Shown here in pieces: positions 33,580-41,523 of a stretch of 64,000 nt of DNA. The notes beneath the pieces are model-generated. The model did not search any database and had not been told where the DNA came from. It saw only the letters and a program-made list of their open reading frames with translations. Both the position numbers and the translations under genes were made by a program. Source of the DNA: an uncultured Sutterella sp. (GTDB lineage Bacteria; Pseudomonadota; Gammaproteobacteria; Burkholderiales; Burkholderiaceae_F); assembly GCA_900543805.1 (NCBI GenBank), contig UQTE01000012.1:16027-80026 (forward strand). The letters run 5' to 3'. Positions within the stretch are counted from its first letter, which is position 1, and each line of letters opens with the position of its first letter.

Positions 33580-34917
33580 TCAACCGAAGAGCCCCTGATA
33601 GAAGGCTACGAGCACCAGGATGGGCGAGAGGTAGGAAAGCATGAAGTGAATGAGTTTGACGGTGCCTTCGCTGTAGTGACGCACGGCGACGATTTCCTCG
33701 CGGATGACGGGCCAGGCGCGCCAACCGGCAAGAAGCGCAACGGCGAGGCCGCCCGCGGGCATGAAGAAGTTCGTGCAGACGAAGTCGAGGAAGTCGAAGA
33801 AATTGCGCCCCGCAATCGTAAAGCCGCTCCAGGTCCCGAACGAGAGGGCCGAGACCGCGCCGAGGAAGAAGAGCGAGATCCAGCAGCCGATCACGGACGT
33901 GCGGCGCGAGAGGTGCCATTCGTTCTGCAGGAAGGCGGTCACGACTTCCAGAAGCGAAACCGAGCTCGTCAGAGCGGCGACGAGAAGGCAGATGTAAAAG
34001 AGCGCCGCAAACACGTCGCCGAACGGGATCGAGCCGAAGATCATCGGGACCGTGATGAAGACGAGGCCCGGGCCGGCGTTCGGTTCGAGACCGAAGGCGA
34101 AGACGGCCGGCATGATCATGAGGCCCGCAAGGAGCGCCGCCTGAATGGCGAGGACCGCCACCCACATGGAGGAACTCGGAATGCAGGTCTTGTCCGAGAG
34201 GTACGAACCGTAGGTCACCAGAATCCCCGCGCCCAAGGAGAGCGAGAAGAAGGTGAAGCCCATGGCGTTCAGAATCGAGGCCGCCGTGAGTTTCTCAAAC
34301 GAGAAGTCAAAGAGGAAGACCACGCCTTCCCAGGCGCCCGGAAGCGTGAGGCCGCGCACGATGATGGCGAGCATCAGGACGAAGAGCGTCGGCATGAGGT
34401 ACTTCGAGAGACGTTCGATCCCCTGCTCCACGCCCGCGATCACGACGCCGCAGGTGAGCGACAGGAAGACGAAGTGCCACGCGGTGTTGCGCGTTCCGTC
34501 GGAGACGAGCGAATTGAAGTGGTTCTTGAGCATCTCCGGATCGGTCGACGTGGCGTTCCCCGTGAAGGCGTCGACGAGGTAGGAAACGCACCAACCGCCC
34601 ACCACCGAGTAGTAGGAGACGATGAGGAAGGACGAGAAGACCGCGAAGGCGCCGAGGTAACCGAACCAGGGGCCCCCGAGTCGCTTCATGGCCGTGAGGG
34701 CCGAGCCGCGGCCGCGGCGTCCGATGGCGACTTCCGCTATCACGAGCGCTACCCCGATCGTGAACGTGAAGATGATGTAGGGAATGATGAAGGCGCCGCC
34801 GCCGTTGACGCCGGCCCAGAAGGGGAATTTCCAGATCGCGCCCAGACCGATGGCGGAACCGGCGCTAGCCAAGATGAATCCCAAGCGGGAACTCCATTCG
34901 GAGGTTGTCGAAGCCAT
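33580..34917 (-). CDS. NSS-family sodium-dependent transporter 4 of 4
   Basis: This 445-residue NSS homologue is the most upstream of the four. TM1 reads GSAIGLGAIWKFPFWAGVNG, the most diverged of the set; the FPFWAG change lies at the substrate site and suggests a different substrate. TM6 region SLSLGAGILVTYGSYLSDKT is visible. The start at 34917 is supported by homology to the paralogues; the ribosome binding site is weak (AAAGAGA). Its leader of about 200 nt contains a terminator hairpin, so expression may be attenuated. Confidence 0.92.
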   Translation of the reverse strand: MASTTSEWSSRLGFILASAGSAIGLGAIWKFPFWAGVNGGGAFIIPYIIFTFTIGVALVIAEVAIGRRGRGSALTAMKRLGGPWFGYLGAFAVFSSFLIVSYYSVVGGWCVSYLVDAFTGNATSTDPEMLKNHFNSLVSDGTRNTAWHFVFLSLTCGVVIAGVEQGIERLSKYLMPTLFVLMLAIIVRGLTLPGAWEGVVFLFDFSFEKLTAASILNAMGFTFFSLSLGAGILVTYGSYLSDKTCIPSSSMWVAVLAIQAALLAGLMIMPAVFAFGLEPNAGPGLVFITVPMIFGSIPFGDVFAALFYICLLVAALTSSVSLLEVVTAFLQNEWHLSRRTSVIGCWISLFFLGAVSALSFGTWSGFTIAGRNFFDFLDFVCTNFFMPAGGLAVALLAGWRAWPVIREEIVAVRHYSEGTVKLIHFMLSYLSPILVLVAFYQGLFG

Positions 34918-35059
34918 AAAAATTATTCTCTTTCGTTATTCGTGGGAGACTCCGGCGAGGGGTAGACCGCGCGGGGCGGAGGGCGCATTTGTTGACGAGG
35001 GTTTCTGTGTGAAAGCAATCCGTACGCCGCATCCCCCGGCGCGACTCGCCATGGAGAAC

Positions 35060-35121
35060 AAAAAAGGGCTTCGCGTTCGCCGTGCGAAACCCGCGGTCGG
35101 GGTCAGAAGGGGACCGCGACC
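35060..35121 (-). promoter_or_regulatory. Tandem hairpins with terminator in the NSS 4 leader (attenuator or small RNA)
   Basis: On the minus strand GGTCGCGGTC (35112-35121) pairs with GACCCCGACC (35095-35104). Three bases later GGGTTTCGC (35084-35092) pairs with GCGAAGCCC (35066-35074), followed by TTTTTT (35060-35065). The second is a good intrinsic terminator in a place where no minus-strand gene ends. A TAGAAT box at 35130-35135 would start transcription right at the first hairpin. Confidence 0.55.
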
Positions 35122-35216
35122 CGAATTCCATTCTAGCCGTCGGGTTTTCGGCCATGGCTTCGGCGGGGGAAGAGAGGGTGAATATTTGGCGAAGTTATGC
35201 GCCATCGCTACTGAGC

Positions 35217-35233
35217 TAAGGTGTTCCTCCTAG
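35217..35233 (-). promoter_or_regulatory. 17-bp motif upstream of NSS transporter 4
   Basis: On the minus strand this reads CTAGGAGGAACACCTTA and matches 30605-30621 at 15 of 17 positions. Both copies lie 250-300 bp upstream of an NSS gene on the same strand. It may be a regulator site; this is inference. Confidence 0.3.
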
Positions 35234-35390
35234 CGTAATGCCCTAGAAACTGTAATCGCGAAGATGCATTTGGCAACATTCCTTGATCCGCAAAAAACAT
35301 TGTTTTGAAAAAAAGGGGATAGGATGAAGGAAACGGAACCGCTCCTCCCTGCGGATTTCCATTCGTTCAACCGTCAGAAGGAATGTCAAG

Positions 35391-36134
35391 ATGCGACGCA
35401 CCGCCCTGCCGATTCTCCTTTTTTCCCTTGCCGTGCCGCTTACGCTTCACGCCGCTCCGCAACTGCAGCCGCAGGGAGTGGTCGTGACGCTTTCGGGCGA
35501 GGCCACGAAAACGGTGGCGAACGACGAGGCGCTCATCACCTTCACGGTCGAGCGCCGCGCGGCGACGCCCGAGGCCGTGACCGAGGAAGTGGTGACGGCC
35601 GGGAACAAGGGGCTTGAAGCGCTCGCCAAGTGGGACAAGAACACGGTCGTCGTCGAGACGTCGGACTTTTCGACCTGGCCCGTCTACACCCGGGCCCGCG
35701 AGGGCGAAGCCTCGATGATCGGCGGCTGGAGCGCCCGTCAGACGATCCGCGTCACCGTGCGCGACGTCTCGAAGGTGAGCGACGTCATGAAGGGCGCGGC
35801 CGAGACGATGCAGTACGACGGCATCACCTTCCGCGTGTCGGAAGCGTCGAAGAAGGCGGCCGAAACGGAGTTGCTCGACGCGGCCCTCAACGACGCCAAG
35901 CGCCGCGCGGGCGTCATCGCGAAGAACTTTGAACTCACCGACGACGCGTGCCAGGTGATTTCGCTCACGATCGGCGACGCCCCGAACGCTCCGATCCGCT
36001 ATTACGCGGCGCCCCGCGTCGCCAACGACGCCGTCATGATGAAGAGCGCCGTGCCCGCTCCGGCCGTTTCGGCGGGCGAGAGCACGCTTACGATGCGGGT
36101 CGGCATGGAAGTGCGCATTCTGCCGAAGAACTGA
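35391..36134 (+). CDS. SIMPL-domain (DUF541) periplasmic protein
   Basis: This 247-residue exported protein has a signal peptide ending near LTLHAAPQ. The SIMPL domain follows: VVVTLSGEATKTVANDEALI at the start, a region of alternating strands, and TLTMRVGMEVRI at the end. Homologues include BP26/Omp28 of Brucella and YggE of E. coli, linked to oxidative stress tolerance; the molecular activity is not known. AAGGA lies 9 bp before the ATG. It is a single gene, divergent from the NSS array and convergent with tctA. Confidence 0.88.
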   Translation: MRRTALPILLFSLAVPLTLHAAPQLQPQGVVVTLSGEATKTVANDEALITFTVERRAATPEAVTEEVVTAGNKGLEALAKWDKNTVVVETSDFSTWPVYTRAREGEASMIGGWSARQTIRVTVRDVSKVSDVMKGAAETMQYDGITFRVSEASKKAAETELLDAALNDAKRRAGVIAKNFELTDDACQVISLTIGDAPNAPIRYYAAPRVANDAVMMKSAVPAPAVSAGESTLTMRVGMEVRILPKN

Positions 36135-36176
36135 GGCGGCCGCGCAAAATCGAAACTTTTCCTTCGGAGCCTTCGG

Positions 36177-37676
36177 TCATTCGCCGAAGGCTTCGTCGCG
36201 TTTGCGCCGCACGGCGGGGCCGAGAAGCGCGGCGAGAAGCAGAACGGTCGCCGTCAAAGCCGCGGCGCTCGCGGGCGAAGTGAGAAAGACCGAGAAGTCT
36301 CCGTGCGAGAGAAGAAGCGCGCGGCGCAGGTGTTCTTCAAAGAGAGGCCCGAGGAGGAAACCCAGCAAAAAGGGCGCTCCTTCGCAGCCCGTCTTCGCAA
36401 AGAAGAGGCCTATGAGTCCGAAGAGCGCGAGCGTGAGCACGTCCGAAGCTTCGAGCGAGAGGCTCAGCACGCCCGCCGCGCAAAAGAGGAGGATCGCAGG
36501 AAAAAGAAGCCGGTAGGGGATCTTGAGAAGCGACGCCCAAAGGCCCGCGAGCGGCAGATTGAGAAAGAGAAGAAGGACGTTTCCGATCCACATCGACGCG
36601 ACGAGTCCCCAGAAGAGCTCGGGGTGGTCCGTGAGAAAGGCCGGGCCCGGCGCCATGTCGTGGAGCATGAGGGCCCCCGCCATCATCGCCATGACGGCGT
36701 TCGGGGGAATGCCGAGGGTGAGAAGCGGAATGAAACTCGTCTGCGCACCCGCGTTGTTGGCGGCTTCGGGGCCGGCGACCCCGCGCAGGTTGCCTTCGCC
36801 CACGGGCACCTCCGTCGCGTCGCGGGGGAGTTTCTTCTCAAGGGTGTAGCTTGCGAAGGCGGAAAGAAGCGCGCCCCCGCCGGGAAGCGACCCGAGAACG
36901 GTCCCGAGGACCGTACCGCGAAGGGCCGCGCCCGTCACGGGACGCACTTCCTCTCGGCGGGGCCAGAGCGATCCGGCTCTCGGCGCGACGTCGCCTCGTC
37001 CCTCGGGGTGGGTCACGTTCACGATGATGTCGGCGACGCCGTAGATCCCCATGGAGAGGACCGCGAAGTCGAGACCCTCCTGCAGCGTGAGGCTTCCGAA
37101 GGTGTAGCGAAGCGCCCCCGTCTGCAGGTCCGTGCCGACGAGACCTGCAAGAAGTCCGGCGAGCGTCATCGCGAAGGCCCGAAGAAGACTTCCCTGGGCG
37201 AGCACCATCGCGCCCGTGAGGCCGAGGATCATGAGGGCGCAGTAGTCGGCGGGGCCGAGCAGAAAGGCGGCTTCGGCCAAAAGCGGCGCAAAGAAGGCGA
37301 GCGCCGCCGTGGCGAGGGTGCCGCCGAGAAAACTTGCGATCGCGGCGGTCGAAAGAGCCGTCGCGGCGCGTCCCGCCCGCGCGAGACGGTGGCCGTCGAG
37401 ACAGGTGACGACGGCGCTCGCTTCGCCGGGAAGATTCAGAAGAATCGCCGTGGTGCTCCCGCCGTATTGCGCGCCGTAGTAAATCCCCGCGAGCATGATG
37501 ACGGCGCTCGCGGGCTCGAGCGCATAGGTGAAGGGAAGGAGCATGGCGATCGTCGCCACGGGTCCGAGTCCGGGCAGCACCCCGACGAGCGTGCCGAAGA
37601 GTACGCCCGCCGCGGCGTAGCCGAGGTTCGTGAGCGTGAGGGCCGTCGAAAAACCGAGCGCGAGCGACTCAAGCAC
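36177..37676 (-). CDS. tctA: Tripartite tricarboxylate transporter large membrane subunit TctA
   Basis: This 499-residue membrane protein with about 12 segments is the transport subunit of a TTT-family importer for a carboxylate. The N-terminal family motif GTLVGVLPGLGPVATIAMLL is visible, as is YGAQYGGSTTAILLNLPGE. The GTG at 37676 is chosen because homology starts there (LESLALGFSTALT) and GGGAGG lies 5 bp before it. It overlaps the end of tctB by 8 bp. Order tctC-tctB-tctA on the minus strand is the classic arrangement. The substrate (citrate, tartrate, aromatic acid or other) is unknown. Confidence 0.93.
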   Translation of the reverse strand: MLESLALGFSTALTLTNLGYAAAGVLFGTLVGVLPGLGPVATIAMLLPFTYALEPASAVIMLAGIYYGAQYGGSTTAILLNLPGEASAVVTCLDGHRLARAGRAATALSTAAIASFLGGTLATAALAFFAPLLAEAAFLLGPADYCALMILGLTGAMVLAQGSLLRAFAMTLAGLLAGLVGTDLQTGALRYTFGSLTLQEGLDFAVLSMGIYGVADIIVNVTHPEGRGDVAPRAGSLWPRREEVRPVTGAALRGTVLGTVLGSLPGGGALLSAFASYTLEKKLPRDATEVPVGEGNLRGVAGPEAANNAGAQTSFIPLLTLGIPPNAVMAMMAGALMLHDMAPGPAFLTDHPELFWGLVASMWIGNVLLLFLNLPLAGLWASLLKIPYRLLFPAILLFCAAGVLSLSLEASDVLTLALFGLIGLFFAKTGCEGAPFLLGFLLGPLFEEHLRRALLLSHGDFSVFLTSPASAAALTATVLLLAALLGPAVRRKRDEAFGE

Positions 37677-38160
37677 GATCGCCTCCCGACAGGAAGTCCA
37701 TGAGGCCATCGCCAAAGAGCGGCACGGGCATTTCGAGCCACCAAATGAAAAGCACGCCCGAGAGCGCCGTGAGGATCAGCGCGAGAAGAAGGGCCTCGCC
37801 CCAACGTCCGTCGCCCGCAGCGAGCCGTCCCACGAAGACGAGCGCGAAGGCGGCGGGGAGAAAGCCGAGGGGTTCGAGGAGGAGAGCAAAGAGGACGAGG
37901 GCTGTGAGAAGGAGTAGAGGCGCGCCCGGCGAGAAGGATTCACCCTTTGCGCGAAGGCCGCCCCTCAGAAGCCCCCGAAGAACGAGCAGCAGGCCCGTGA
38001 GCGTCAGAAGTCCCGAGACGACGGCGGGAAAGAAGCCCGGTCCCATGGCGCCGAGACTCCCGAAGTCGAGCTCCGCCGCGCCCGCAAGGCCGAGAAGCCC
38101 GAGCGCGGTGAAAAAGAGTCCCGCGAAAAAGTCCTTGCGGGCTTCGACTCTCGACGTCAT
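37669..38160 (-). CDS. tctB: Tripartite tricarboxylate transporter small membrane subunit TctB
   Basis: This 163-residue membrane protein has four hydrophobic segments and the GPGFFPAVVSGLLTLTGLLL stretch typical of TctB. It supports TctA in the inner membrane. The start overlaps the tctC stop by four bases and the end overlaps the tctA start by eight, so the three genes are translationally coupled. Confidence 0.9.
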   Translation of the reverse strand: MTSRVEARKDFFAGLFFTALGLLGLAGAAELDFGSLGAMGPGFFPAVVSGLLTLTGLLLVLRGLLRGGLRAKGESFSPGAPLLLLTALVLFALLLEPLGFLPAAFALVFVGRLAAGDGRWGEALLLALILTALSGVLFIWWLEMPVPLFGDGLMDFLSGGDRA

Positions 38161-39122
38161 TCGACCTTGGCTCCGGAGAAGCGGACGATTTCGGCGTACT
38201 TCGCGGATTCCTGTTCGATGAAGCGCGCGAAGTCTTCACCCTCGAGGTCGGCGACTTCCGCCCCGGTTTTTTCGATGCGGGCGCGAAGCTCGGCGTCGGA
38301 GAGCACCGTACGAAGGCGCTCCGTCCACAGGATCGCGTCCTCGTCCGAGAGAGACGAGTTTCCGAGAATGCCGTACCAGGTTCCGATGTCGAAGGCTTCT
38401 CCGGTGATTTCCGCGACCGTGGGCACGTCGGGGAGATGCGGGGAGCGCTTCGTCGACGCGACGGCGAGCGCCGTCAACTGCCCCGCCCGGATCGGCGCGA
38501 GGGCGTTTTGCAGGTTGTCGAAGAGAAAGGCCGTGCGGCCCGAAAGAAGGGAGTGCTGCGCCGGGCCCGCGCCCTGGAAGGGGACGTGCAGAAGGTCGAG
38601 CCCGAAGGTTTTCGCGAGCAGAACGGAGGCCATGTGCGCGCCCGATCCGACGCCGCCCGTCGCGTAGGGGAGCGCCTTTTGGGTCTTGGCCCAGTCGAGG
38701 AATCCGCGGAAGTCCCGCACGCCCGTTTCCTTCAGAAAGGCCGGACGCACGACGAGGACGTTCGGCATCGAGGCGACGAGGCGAAGCGGTCGAAAGTCGC
38801 GCTTTACGTCGTAGCCCGTGTCGGCAAAGAGATGCGGATTCACGGCGAGGGTCGCGACGCTTCCGACGACCAGTTGCGTGTCGCGGCCCTTGGCACGCGC
38901 CACGCGGCGCATTCCGATCGTTCCGCCCGCACCGGGACGGTTTTCCACGAGCGCCTTTTCAAACTTCGCGCCCACGGCGTCGGCGATGAGCCGCGTCGTC
39001 AGGTCGAGCGGTCCGCCCGCGGGATGCGGCACGACGAAGCGCACGCGCGGACGCGCGGCGAGCGCGGGAAGAGGAAGAAGAGAGAGCGCACCGAGCGCCA
39101 GAATGCCGCGACGGGAAAGCAT
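38157..39122 (-). CDS. tctC: TctC/Bug-family periplasmic carboxylate-binding protein
   Basis: This 321-residue exported receptor of the tripartite transporter has a signal peptide beginning LSRRGILALGALSLLPLPAL. It contains a twin arginine, though it may be Sec-exported. The Bug fold shows VPHPAGGPLDLTTRLIADAV and ENRPGAGGTIGMRRVARA, the loops that bind the carboxylate. Bug-family expansion is a hallmark of Burkholderiales. It is the first gene of the tctCBA operon; the divergent glycerophosphodiesterase starts 115 bp away. Confidence 0.92.
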   Translation of the reverse strand: MLSRRGILALGALSLLPLPALAARPRVRFVVPHPAGGPLDLTTRLIADAVGAKFEKALVENRPGAGGTIGMRRVARAKGRDTQLVVGSVATLAVNPHLFADTGYDVKRDFRPLRLVASMPNVLVVRPAFLKETGVRDFRGFLDWAKTQKALPYATGGVGSGAHMASVLLAKTFGLDLLHVPFQGAGPAQHSLLSGRTAFLFDNLQNALAPIRAGQLTALAVASTKRSPHLPDVPTVAEITGEAFDIGTWYGILGNSSLSDEDAILWTERLRTVLSDAELRARIEKTGAEVADLEGEDFARFIEQESAKYAEIVRFSGAKVE

Positions 39123-39236
39123 GGCTGAGTCTCGAAAAGAGGGAAACGTTCATTATAAGGTCGGATGCAAAAGAGCTCTTGCACGCACGCCCGGCCCGAA
39201 GTAGGATGAGCGGATTCGATTGTAAGGAGGTCGAAA

Positions 39237-40025
39237 ATGACCGAAACGAAACAAGCCTGGCCTTTCGCGCGCGTGACGGCGCACCGCGGCGCGGGCACGA
39301 TGGCCCCCGAAAACACGCTCGAAGGCTTCCGCACGGGCCTTCGCTGGGGATTCCGCGCTTTTGAAACGGACGCGATGCTCGCCAAGGACGGCGTCCCCGT
39401 TCTGATGCACGACGAAAAGTTCGGACGCACGATTCTGAACGACAATCGAAGCGTTCCGGAACTCACGTCGCTCGAAGTGCGCGCCCTCGACGCGGGCAGT
39501 TGGTACGGTCCGCAGTACTGCGGCATTCCGCCCGCCGGGTTCGAGCAGGCCGTGCGCTGGTGCCGTGCCAACGGCGTGTGGCTCAACATTGAAATCAAGC
39601 CCGCCAAGGGTCATGAACTCGTAACGGGCCGCGTGGTGGGGGCCCTGACGAAGGAACTCTACGCCGACGTCGTGCGCCCCGAAGGCGACCGCATGGGGAA
39701 GGTCTCGGCCGCGGCGCCGCTCTTTTCGTCCTTCAAGCGCGACGCCCTTCGCGGGGCGCTCGAGACCGCGCCCGACATTCCGCGCGGGTTCCTGTGCGAC
39801 GAAATTCCCGATGACTGGCGCGAAGTGCTGAAGGATCTGCGCTGCGTGGCGCTTCACTGCAACCACCGCCGCATCACGAAGGAATTCGTCGAGGAAGTGA
39901 AGGGCCTCGGCTACTGGATGTTCTGCTACACGGTGAACGATCCGGCGCGCGCCGAAGAGATTCTGCGCTGGGGCGTCGACGGCTTCTGCACCGACCGGCT
40001 CGACCTCGTGCGTCCCTATCTCTGA
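39237..40025 (+). CDS. ugpQ: Glycerophosphodiester phosphodiesterase (UgpQ-like)
   Basis: This 262-residue cytoplasmic enzyme hydrolyses glycerophosphodiesters to glycerol 3-phosphate and an alcohol. The catalytic elements HRG (His16, Arg17), APENT, ETDAML and LMHDE (His59) are visible, with EIKP in the middle and the closing VDGFCTDR. There is no signal peptide, which fits UgpQ rather than periplasmic GlpQ. AAGGAGG lies 6 bp before the ATG. It is a single gene with a terminator behind it. Confidence 0.92.
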   Translation: MTETKQAWPFARVTAHRGAGTMAPENTLEGFRTGLRWGFRAFETDAMLAKDGVPVLMHDEKFGRTILNDNRSVPELTSLEVRALDAGSWYGPQYCGIPPAGFEQAVRWCRANGVWLNIEIKPAKGHELVTGRVVGALTKELYADVVRPEGDRMGKVSAAAPLFSSFKRDALRGALETAPDIPRGFLCDEIPDDWREVLKDLRCVALHCNHRRITKEFVEEVKGLGYWMFCYTVNDPARAEEILRWGVDGFCTDRLDLVRPYL

Positions 40026-40055
40026 CGCTTTCAAAGTCGTCCGAACACGACGAAT

Positions 40056-40105
40056 GGGGATGTTGCCCGGGTCAGTGATGACTTCGGGGACGTCCCCTTT
40101 TTCTT
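40056..40105 (+). terminator. Rho-independent terminator after ugpQ
   Basis: GGGGATGT pairs with ACGTCCCC, with an inner CCC/GGG stem, and is followed by TTTTTCTTTC. Confidence 0.75.
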
Positions 40106-40130
40106 TCGATGCCGGAGAGTCGATGAAGCA

Positions 40131-40225
40131 GCTAACCGGCCAAGTGCGCAGTAGGTGGCTGGTTACCTGCCATGTTGATCCCTAAATACGCAGTTACCTG
40201 CCATCTACCTGGTAGGTGGCGGGTA
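40131..40225. repeat. Two related palindromic units (REP/BIME-like)
   Basis: GCTAACCGGCCA (40131) pairs with TGGCTGGTTAC (40156-40166). TACCTGCCATCTACC (40195-40209) pairs with GGTAGGTGGCGGGTA (40211-40225) if G-U pairs are allowed. TTACCTGCCAT occurs twice (40163, 40194), and GTAGGTGGC occurs in both halves. The element fills the gap between the ugpQ and fnr terminators. Confidence 0.6.
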
Positions 40226-40235
40226 CACGAAAACG

Positions 40236-40272
40236 AAAAGCCCTCGTTCCGACGTCGGACGAACGAGGGCTT
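40236..40272 (-). terminator. Rho-independent terminator after fnr
   Basis: On the minus strand AAGCCCTCGTTC pairs perfectly with GAACGAGGGCTT, with CGACGTCG within the loop region, and is followed by TTCGTTTTCG. Confidence 0.8.
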
Positions 40273-40328
40273 GGGGACGGGAAACCGACCGTCGGGTGCG
40301 GGCAGCTCCTTTGCGTGCGGATATGCGA

Positions 40329-41285
40329 TCAGTGGTGCGAATCGTGGGGATTGTCGACGCGGTGCGCGGCAAGCCAGGCGCCCTCGTCCGTGATCGGGCG
40401 CATTCTCTTCAAGCGCATGCGCTCTTCGAAGAGGCGGCGCAGATCGTAGTTGCCCGCTTCCTCGCCGTGCTGCGCGGGCTGGGCGCCTTCGCGCTTGTTG
40501 TTTTCGATCCCGAGCGACTGCAGTTCCGCGAGCTGCGTGATCATGATCGTGCCGCGGTCGTGGTCGGTCGTGCCCGAGACGATGGCGCGAAGTGCTTCGG
40601 GGTCGAAAATCCGCACGTGCTTCTGATTGACCTCGATGCAGCCGTCGTGATGGAAGCGCGAGAGAACGCGGCTCACGGTTTCAAGCTTGAGGCCGAGATA
40701 GGAGCCGATTTCGGCGCGCGTCATGCGAAGCACGAATTCGCTTCGCGAGTAGCCACGCTCTTCAAAGCGGTGCGCAAGCGTAAGGAGGAACGCGGCGAGG
40801 CGTTCTTCGGCGTGCATGGAGCCCAACAGAAGCATGACGCCGTGCTGACGCACGATTTCGTGCGAGAGAATCTTGTGAAAGTGCAGTCCCATGGCGGGGA
40901 CCTGCATGCTCATCGCCTGGATGCGTTCGTAGGGAATGACGCACACGTCCGTGTCTTCGAGGCAGGTCACGTCGCAGGAATGCACGCCGTTGGCGATGCC
41001 GTCCATGCCGATCCATTCGCCCGCCATGAAGAAGTTCGTCACCTGTTCGCGTCCGTCCGAAGACATGACGGTTCCCTTGAGAAAGCCCAGACGCACGGCG
41101 TAGAGCGCCTGAAAGCGGTCGCCCGCGTGATAGAGCACTTCCCCGCGCTTCACGCGGCGGCGCGTGACGACGAGATCGTCGAGCGCTTCGACGTCACGGA
41201 GGGAAAGACCGCTCGGAAGGCAGGATTCTTTCAGGTTGCAGTTCGAACAGGCAACCCGGAGGGAAGACATGTTGACGACGTTCAT
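40329..41285 (-). CDS. fnr: FNR-type oxygen-sensing transcription regulator with C-terminal extension
   Basis: This 318-residue Crp/Fnr regulator activates anaerobic genes when its [4Fe-4S] cluster is intact. The cluster cysteines are visible as Cys13, Cys16, Cys22 (CSNCNLKESC) and probably Cys115 (DVCVIPYE). The cAMP-type beta roll covers about residues 40-130, and the recognition helix is EIGSYLGLKLETVSRVLSRF. E. coli FNR is 250 residues; here a tail of roughly 65-70 residues follows the DNA-binding domain, ending in His-rich PHDSHH. It is divergent from hemN, a known FNR target. The ATG at 41285 keeps the full N-terminus; no strong ribosome binding site is visible. Confidence 0.92.
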   Translation of the reverse strand: MNVVNMSSLRVACSNCNLKESCLPSGLSLRDVEALDDLVVTRRRVKRGEVLYHAGDRFQALYAVRLGFLKGTVMSSDGREQVTNFFMAGEWIGMDGIANGVHSCDVTCLEDTDVCVIPYERIQAMSMQVPAMGLHFHKILSHEIVRQHGVMLLLGSMHAEERLAAFLLTLAHRFEERGYSRSEFVLRMTRAEIGSYLGLKLETVSRVLSRFHHDGCIEVNQKHVRIFDPEALRAIVSGTTDHDRGTIMITQLAELQSLGIENNKREGAQPAQHGEEAGNYDLRRLFEERMRLKRMRPITDEGAWLAAHRVDNPHDSHH

Positions 41286-41447
41286 TTTTTTTCTGGAGGT
41301 TGGGGCTCAGAATCAAAGGGAAGCCACCCGGGGGAGGCGCTTCTCCGAATAATGTCCGTGTAATCTTCCGCCGATACAATGGCCGGAACGCAAAGACGGG
41401 GCGGACGCTCGACTTTGGTCGGGCGACACGGTTTTGTTTCGATTTCA

Positions 41448-41486
41448 TTGATCGGAATCAACGATTTCCGCCTTGCGAATTATCAT
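41448..41486 (+). promoter_or_regulatory. FNR box and -10 of hemN (class II FNR promoter)
   Basis: TTGAT-CGGA-ATCAA at 41448-41461 is a perfect match to the FNR consensus. TATCAT at 41481-41486 would place the transcription start near 41494-41496, about 41 bp from the box centre, as expected for FNR class II activation. It lies between the divergent fnr and hemN genes. Confidence 0.8.
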
Positions 41487-41523
41487 ATCAAGAAAACAGG
41501 CTTTCTAGTCAAGGAACCCCACT

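Larger units (their letters stand above)
34918..35390 (-). other. Gene-free leader region of the NSS array
   Basis: This 473-base stretch without a convincing gene lies between NSS 4 (leftward) and the SIMPL gene (rightward). On the minus strand it holds, in transcription order, a 17-bp motif (35217-35233), a TAGAAT box (35130-35135), hairpin A and a terminator-type hairpin B, then about 140 nt to the NSS 4 start. Short minus-strand frames through it (for example 34936-35205) resemble nothing. Confidence 0.5.
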
